From Paludibacteraceae bacterium (GTDB taxonomy: Bacteria > Bacteroidota > Bacteroidia > Bacteroidales > Paludibacteraceae), in the NCBI GenBank assembly GCA_017961765.1, contig JAGCWQ010000056.1, positions 1-58,663 of the forward strand: a stretch of DNA of 58,663 nt. Reading direction: 5' to 3'. Each line of letters starts with the position of its first letter. Positions within the stretch are counted from its first letter, which is position 1. A program made the translations under genes and the position numbers. Positions 54,563-58,663 of this stretch are shown one piece after another. The notes below the pieces were generated by a model. That model saw only the letters and a list, made by a program, of their open reading frames with translations. It had not been told where the DNA came from and made no database searches.

Positions 54563-56506
54563 TTACGGGACTAGTCGATTCCCTATCATACGCTCCATAT
54601 ATTGTTGGATAATAGCCTTTAATTCTTGCTCCATCTCCTCCTGTTGAGGCACTTTGCCTTTAAGATTATCAACCATTTTACGATCTTGGAGAGAAAAGAC
54701 AGCAGTAGTCTTCTGTCCATCAAATTGAAGGACATACCCATACTTAACATACTGATAAACGCCATTTAAGTAATTGACTGCCCAAGTGCTATCTTTGGGA
54801 GTATTAAGCAAATCGACACCAAAAGAGACAAAAGGCTTATCATAGCCTAAATAATCTAGAATTGTAGGCATAATATCAGTCTGTTGAGCAATTGCATCTA
54901 CCATGCCACTACCCAATTCTCCCGAAGGATCATAAAAAATAACCGGAGAACAGAAACCGCCCAAGTCCGTACGATATTCATCAATGGCTGACATATTAGT
55001 ATGATCACTAGTAATGGCAAATATCGTATTAGAAAACCAAGGCTGTTTGCGAGCCGAATCAAAAAAATGCTGTAACGCCATATCCGTATACCTTATCACT
55101 TTAAGTATCGGCATATCTGGATTTTCCTCCTTATATACTGATTCATAACCTTTAGGCACTCGGAACGGATGATGGCTGGACAGTGTAAACAAAGCAGTCA
55201 TAAAAGGTTGCTTCATTTCCGACATCTTCATACAATAATATTGCAAGAAAGGTTCATCCGAAATGCCCCACCAACCGTCATATGCAGAATCTCCTTGTGT
55301 ACGTCTATCCGCAACGAAATCCTCTCGCCCATAATAATCTTTAAATTTAGTGGCACGAGCAAATGCCATAAAACCCATCGACCCTCGTTCTGCACCATGG
55401 AAAAAGGCCGTTTCATACCCCTTTTCATTAAGACAATCAGCCAAACCTGAAACATGATTAATACTATATGGCGACAAAAAAAACGGCTCAACAAACATCG
55501 GTATACTGCTCAAAATAGAGGGCATGCCATCTATTGATTTTCTTCCATTACAATAAGAATAACGATAAGTTAACGCACCGTTTTCTATAAGAGAATCCAA
55601 AAAAGGAGTATATCCAGGATATCCCTCAATATGTTTATTATAGGCTCCTATATATTCTCTTCCAAAACTCTCAACTATAAGAACAACCACATTTTTTTCT
55701 CGAAATGGATGAGATGGCTTTGGAACATACACAGGATCAAAAAAAGAAGAAAGTGTTTTTTCCGGGAAATACGAAGGAACATCAAACTTATTCTTCCCTA
55801 TTGTACGAATTAAAGAAAATGGCGTATTCAATACAATAGCCGCCTCAGTGGGTCGGTCACAATAATTATTGGCATTAGAAATTGTGATAGGACGAATGTC
55901 TCGTGTCCATCCTCCTCGCATACCTGCAATACAGAAAGGAGTGAATGCCAACAATGAAAGCACCATAAAAAGAGTATAACTACGCCACTCAATTTTCTCC
56001 CTGCTCAAACGAGAAATGAAATAAAACTTCCACAGCATATAAGCCACAGCCAAAAGCAATAGAAATAAATACCAATGACTGAAAATTTCCGTCCCAAATA
56101 TATCACCAAGATTGCCCTCGTTAGAAAACTCTTTAAAGATGGTCGTTGTGGTACGACGCATCGAGAATCGGAAATAAACCGAATCACACATATTAAGAAA
56201 CAATGCTAAAACATTGACCACAACAAAGACCCACCGACAAATGCGATGCCAAACATCCGTTTCCTTCCAATGCAAAGGAAACAGCACCATCAAGACCCAT
56301 AGAACATTTGTATACAAAATAGCAGAGGTATCAAACAAGAGACCTCCCCTTATCAATTCCCATAAATGATGAATTTCAAGGTTAGGATACATTGCCCAAT
56401 TCTCCCACACAAACGTCAAGCGAGAAATAAAATAGACAATATAAACCAACAACAAGTTGAGCAATACCGACCCCAATGGTTCTAATAAAGTCACATATTT
56501 TTTCAT
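54563..56506 (-). CDS. LtaS/sulfatase-fold membrane transferase
   Basis: A 647-residue protein with about five N-terminal membrane helices (about 10-185) and a periplasmic sulfatase-type domain (about 270-600). Metal-site blocks are visible: VVLIVESFGREYIG (E), NGRKSIDGMPSILSS, where the nucleophile is probably the serine, and AITSDHT (D-H). Family members transfer phosphoglycerol or phosphoethanolamine to lipids or glycans. In a Gram-negative without lipoteichoic acid it probably modifies lipid A, lipopolysaccharide or a periplasmic glycan. The substrate is not determined. Confidence 0.85.
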   Translation of the reverse strand: MKKYVTLLEPLGSVLLNLLLVYIVYFISRLTFVWENWAMYPNLEIHHLWELIRGGLLFDTSAILYTNVLWVLMVLFPLHWKETDVWHRICRWVFVVVNVLALFLNMCDSVYFRFSMRRTTTTIFKEFSNEGNLGDIFGTEIFSHWYLFLLLLAVAYMLWKFYFISRLSREKIEWRSYTLFMVLSLLAFTPFCIAGMRGGWTRDIRPITISNANNYCDRPTEAAIVLNTPFSLIRTIGKNKFDVPSYFPEKTLSSFFDPVYVPKPSHPFREKNVVVLIVESFGREYIGAYNKHIEGYPGYTPFLDSLIENGALTYRYSYCNGRKSIDGMPSILSSIPMFVEPFFLSPYSINHVSGLADCLNEKGYETAFFHGAERGSMGFMAFARATKFKDYYGREDFVADRRTQGDSAYDGWWGISDEPFLQYYCMKMSEMKQPFMTALFTLSSHHPFRVPKGYESVYKEENPDMPILKVIRYTDMALQHFFDSARKQPWFSNTIFAITSDHTNMSAIDEYRTDLGGFCSPVIFYDPSGELGSGMVDAIAQQTDIMPTILDYLGYDKPFVSFGVDLLNTPKDSTWAVNYLNGVYQYVKYGYVLQFDGQKTTAVFSLQDRKMVDNLKGKVPQQEEMEQELKAIIQQYMERMIGNRLVP

Positions 56507-56542
56507 TTTCTATTTTTCTAATATCATAAAAACACAAATTTG

Positions 56543-56550
56543 CAAAGTTA
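56543..56550 (-). promoter_or_regulatory. TAnnTTTG element for the LtaS-like gene
   Basis: The minus strand reads TAACTTTG 36 bases before the start codon. Confidence 0.5.
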
Positions 56551-56710
56551 AAAAAATAGCCTTACTTTTCCATACCATACTCCTCGTTTCCTTTCCCCCC
56601 CCATCAAGATTACTTATCACCAAGTTATCAACACCGCCTGTTTATATCTTTTTTATTTTATTAGCAAATGTCAACAATACCGCCCTAAAAACCGAAAAAA
56701 GATGATTTAT

Positions 56711-56743
56711 GTTGCATTTCGTTAAAGAAAAATCTTATATTTG
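56711..56743 (+). promoter_or_regulatory. Bacteroidetes promoter for the FtsZ-C-like small gene
   Basis: GTTG (56711-56714), a 21-base spacer and TATATTTG (56736-56743) lie 22 bases before the start codon. Confidence 0.65.
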
Positions 56744-56765
56744 AGTATGGTAATTTATTAATCAT

Positions 56766-57116
56766 ATGGAAAGAAAAGAACTGGAAAAATGGATTGCCAA
56801 AATAGAAAAGAAAGGAATCTCATCTATTGACAACGATGACATATCCTATTTGTATGGCGAGCAATCCGTCGAAGCTGCTGAAATGAGCTACAACCGAGAG
56901 ACCACGCAACTACAAGAAATCAAACGTTTGCTGAAGACTCGTTTTGCACAGTGCAAACGCTTCATCTTAAACGTGAAAGGACGTGGAGTCACGGTAAAAG
57001 ACGTGAACGACCTATGTAATTGTTTCGGACCGATGGAGGGGAAGGAAGTCCTATGGGGCTACGGGGAAGACCCAAACAAAGAACAGACCACTGTCCTTAT
57101 CGTAGGTAGTTATTAG
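56766..57116 (+). CDS. small protein resembling the FtsZ C-terminal domain
   Basis: A 116-residue protein. The N-terminal half is charged and probably helical (MERKELEKWIAKIEKKGISS). The C-terminal half (about 62-116) shows CKRFILNVKGRGVTVKDVND followed by GKEVLWGYGEDPNKEQTTVLIVGSY. This resembles the C-terminal sheet of FtsZ, where a LLNITGG-like strand is followed by xEVN and then NIIFGxxxDxxxxxxVxVTVIATG. There is no GTP-binding half, so it cannot polymerise like FtsZ. It may be a stray FtsZ-like domain that binds FtsZ or another partner. The gene has a full promoter upstream and a terminator downstream. Confidence 0.65.
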   Translation: MERKELEKWIAKIEKKGISSIDNDDISYLYGEQSVEAAEMSYNRETTQLQEIKRLLKTRFAQCKRFILNVKGRGVTVKDVNDLCNCFGPMEGKEVLWGYGEDPNKEQTTVLIVGSY

Positions 57117-57137
57117 ATCTCCGACTCTCAAAGAGAT

Positions 57138-57167
57138 AAGCAAAGTCTTCAAGGGCTTTGCTTTTTT
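57138..57167 (+). terminator. rho-independent terminator after the FtsZ-C-like gene
   Basis: AAGCAAAG (57138-57145) pairs with CTTTGCTT (57156-57163), with the T-run continuing to 57167. Confidence 0.75.
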
Positions 57168-57170
57168 CGT

Positions 57171-57320
57171 TATTGGAGGAGTCCCGAAAGGACGGCACAT
57201 TATAGACAGGGGGAACCCCTGTGTAATGGGCATTTGATAACGATTAGAAGCCTCAAAGAGGCGACACATCCATTAGGTAAACCTCATTTCGTTTCACCCC
57301 TTTGGGGGTTCCAATACCAT
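57171..57320. repeat. hairpin-rich intergenic element
   Basis: Four short palindromes occur in about 130 bases: GTCC/GGAC (57181-57193), ACAGGGG/CCCCTGT (57206-57222), GCCTC/GAGGC (57250-57262) and CCCC-TTT-GGGG (57297-57307). It is denser in hairpins than the neighbouring sequence and resembles REP-like elements. The gap 57117-57514 otherwise holds the terminator and no gene I can support. Confidence 0.5.
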
Positions 57321-57514
57321 CTGGCTCGTTCCATATAGGGTTTGCCCCTGCCTGTGATGCATCGTCCTTGTCAGGGCTTGCATTGGCAACCTTCCATGAT
57401 ATCTCTCAAAAAGGCACGGCCGTGCCTCTCAACCCTACAGAATCTATATCCCGCTTTTCCAAACCGCCTCGTATCTTATTGTCAAAAGCATTCTATCGGA
57501 AAATGATCGTTTTT

Positions 57515-57889
57515 TCAATCTTCTTCTATAGAAGAGCACAAACGTAATATAATCATCTCCCGAATCCGTATAAAGTTCTTCATAACCATATTCATACGGA
57601 ACCACATTTTGTTCAACCTGGCAATATGACCACTTCTTTTCACTCTGTTTTTTGAGATAATCTTTGCCTTTCTGAACACAATTCTCTTGTTAGTATTTGG
57701 AGAAGTACATAAATTCAATACCAAAACGACATCCTCACTCTCAGTTATTATCTTAACAGATGCATCATGAAGATCCTCAAATAATTTGTACTGACCTCCC
57801 GAAGGGAATTGCTGTTCGCCTTCCTCAACATCCCCCAATATATATTTGAGATAGGCTGATTTTCTTATATTTCCATGAGTTAGAAGCAT
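57515..57889 (-). CDS. possible small protein of unknown function
   Basis: A 124-residue frame. The first half looks protein-like (SAYLKYILGDVEEGEQQFPSGGQYKLFEDLHDASVKIITESEDVVLVLNL), while the second half is rich in arginine, lysine and methionine (KAKIISKNRVKR, NMVMKNFIRIREMIILRLC), less typical of a folded domain. No family is recognised. It lies downstream of the nuclease gene on the same strand. It could be real or a chance frame. Confidence 0.4.
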   Translation of the reverse strand: MLLTHGNIRKSAYLKYILGDVEEGEQQFPSGGQYKLFEDLHDASVKIITESEDVVLVLNLCTSPNTNKRIVFRKAKIISKNRVKRSGHIARLNKMWFRMNMVMKNFIRIREMIILRLCSSIEED

Positions 57890-58099
57890 AAATTGAACGT
57901 CTTAGTATTCTCTAAATTCGCACACGATACCTATAATCGGTTACTTGCACAAATAATCAATCTTTTTTCTTCTTGTATTTTATATAGTACTCCCCATTTT
58001 TTGACAACTGGTTAATACTTTTTTCTTCCGTTGTTTTTAGATTTTTACAAATTTACATCTTTATCTGTACCTTTGTCGTTGTCTAAATTTTTGGGAGTA

Positions 58100-58663
58100 T
58101 TATACAATCTTTCCACTTTGAGAGTTTCCAGTATCACCTGCCTTGTTCATCAACCGTTTGGTCTCCTGCAATTCCTTTTGCAAGAGGCGTACACGCTCAG
58201 CCAACAGTTCTCGGCTTGGGAGGGCATCTTTAATTCTGATGTTGTTGTACGTTGCCACACCCATTGGGGTGCTGATGCCTTTGAACGACCATTGGACGTC
58301 AATCTTATCCATATCGGAGCAAACAAGCAAGCCGATTGTTGGATTTTCATCATCTGTCTTCAACAATTCATCAACGGCATTCACGTAATAGTTCAACTTG
58401 CCAGCAAACTCTGGCTCAAATGGCTTGGCTTTCAGTTCACAAACGACATAGCAACGCAGGCGAATGTGATAAAACAACAAGTCTATCTCGAGTGAACGCC
58501 CTCCCACAACCAGTTCCTTCTGCCTTCCAAGAAAAGCAAAACCCGTTCCTAACTCTAATAAAAGGTCAGTCACATTTTTGGTAAGAGCTTCTTCCAACTC
58601 AGCCTCGTCATAAATCCCATGTTCAACCGTGGCAAAGCCAAAGTCATAGTTTTCTTTCAGAAC
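58100..58663 (-). CDS. YhcG-type PDDEXK nuclease, C-terminal part (runs off window)
   Basis: The frame is open to the window edge, so the gene start lies outside. The visible 187 residues contain LLLELGTGFAFLGRQKELVVGGRSLEIDLLFYHIRLRCYVVCELKAKPFEPEFAGKLNYYVNAVD, matching the C-terminal nuclease domain of the YhcG/DUF1016 family, with the acidic and lysine residues of a PD-(D/E)XK fold (D in EIDLLFY, then ELK). GLLVCSDMDK and PMGVATY complete the block. YhcG-like proteins are often found near restriction or variable regions. Its start and N-terminal domain cannot be seen. Confidence 0.88.
   Translation of the reverse strand, partial: VLKENYDFGFATVEHGIYDEAELEEALTKNVTDLLLELGTGFAFLGRQKELVVGGRSLEIDLLFYHIRLRCYVVCELKAKPFEPEFAGKLNYYVNAVDELLKTDDENPTIGLLVCSDMDKIDVQWSFKGISTPMGVATYNNIRIKDALPSRELLAERVRLLQKELQETKRLMNKAGDTGNSQSGKIV

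Noticed and set aside
57302-57547. Possible 81-residue plus-strand gene beginning in the hairpin-rich element
   Set aside because: The frame starts inside the palindromic element, has no promoter or ribosome binding site and shows no protein-like conservation pattern.

Overview
This window is chromosomal DNA from a member of the Bacteroidota, most likely order Bacteroidales. The evidence is the gene families (a porP-gldK-gldL-gldM-gldN type IX secretion cluster, OstA-like and parvulin envelope genes, a DUF2795 protein, a short cobalamin-dependent MetH) and the promoters, which repeatedly show the Bacteroidetes -7 motif TAnnTTTG, often with TTG or TTTG 18-21 bases upstream. I cannot name a genus. 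No rRNA, prophage, insertion sequence or CRISPR array was found.

Layout: 1-5.4 kb (+) is a tight unit of RNase R, a lipoprotein with YD-like repeats, a PAP2 phosphatase fused to a probable outer-membrane barrel, and a small membrane protein. 5.4-15 kb (-) is an envelope biogenesis block: a large double-parvulin PPIase, a lipoprotein PPIase, a SurA-like PPIase and an OstA/LptA-like protein, preceded by an amino-acid permease, an unknown lipoprotein and an alpha/beta hydrolase. 15.2-18.6 kb (-) holds rplS and leuS. 18.7-24.7 kb (-) holds the type IX secretion core. 24.7-36.6 kb is housekeeping: DUF2795, a methyltransferase-like protein, efp, tyrS with tRNA-Gln, ackA-pta, recO, a DUF5715-like lipoprotein, a GNAT protein and metH.

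36.6-43.6 kb holds a new-looking 49-residue basic protein, a second identical tRNA-Gln, a 32-bp-period repeat, hemW, and two paralogous secreted lysyl-endopeptidase-like proteases flanking 5-formyltetrahydrofolate cyclo-ligase. The proteases have type-A-like C-terminal sorting domains, so they are probable cargo of the type IX system encoded about 15 kb away. 43.7-58.7 kb is more mixed: CYTH and MATE genes, a hairpin repeat, an unknown lipoprotein, an AAA-ATPase/PD-(D/E)XK protein, argS, a SUKH-Sel1 fusion, a stand-alone AICAR transformylase, an LtaS-like sulfatase-fold enzyme, a small protein resembling only the C-terminal half of FtsZ, a second hairpin-rich element, and a truncated YhcG-type nuclease at the right edge.

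The most unusual items are the orphan FtsZ C-terminal-like protein (56766-57116), the hairpin units whose stems differ but stay self-complementary (45931-46019), the 32-bp-period repeats (37171-37340), and the duplicated tRNA-Gln genes with matching promoters. No complete new multi-gene system can be claimed from sequence alone. All functional statements come from reading motifs; no search was run.
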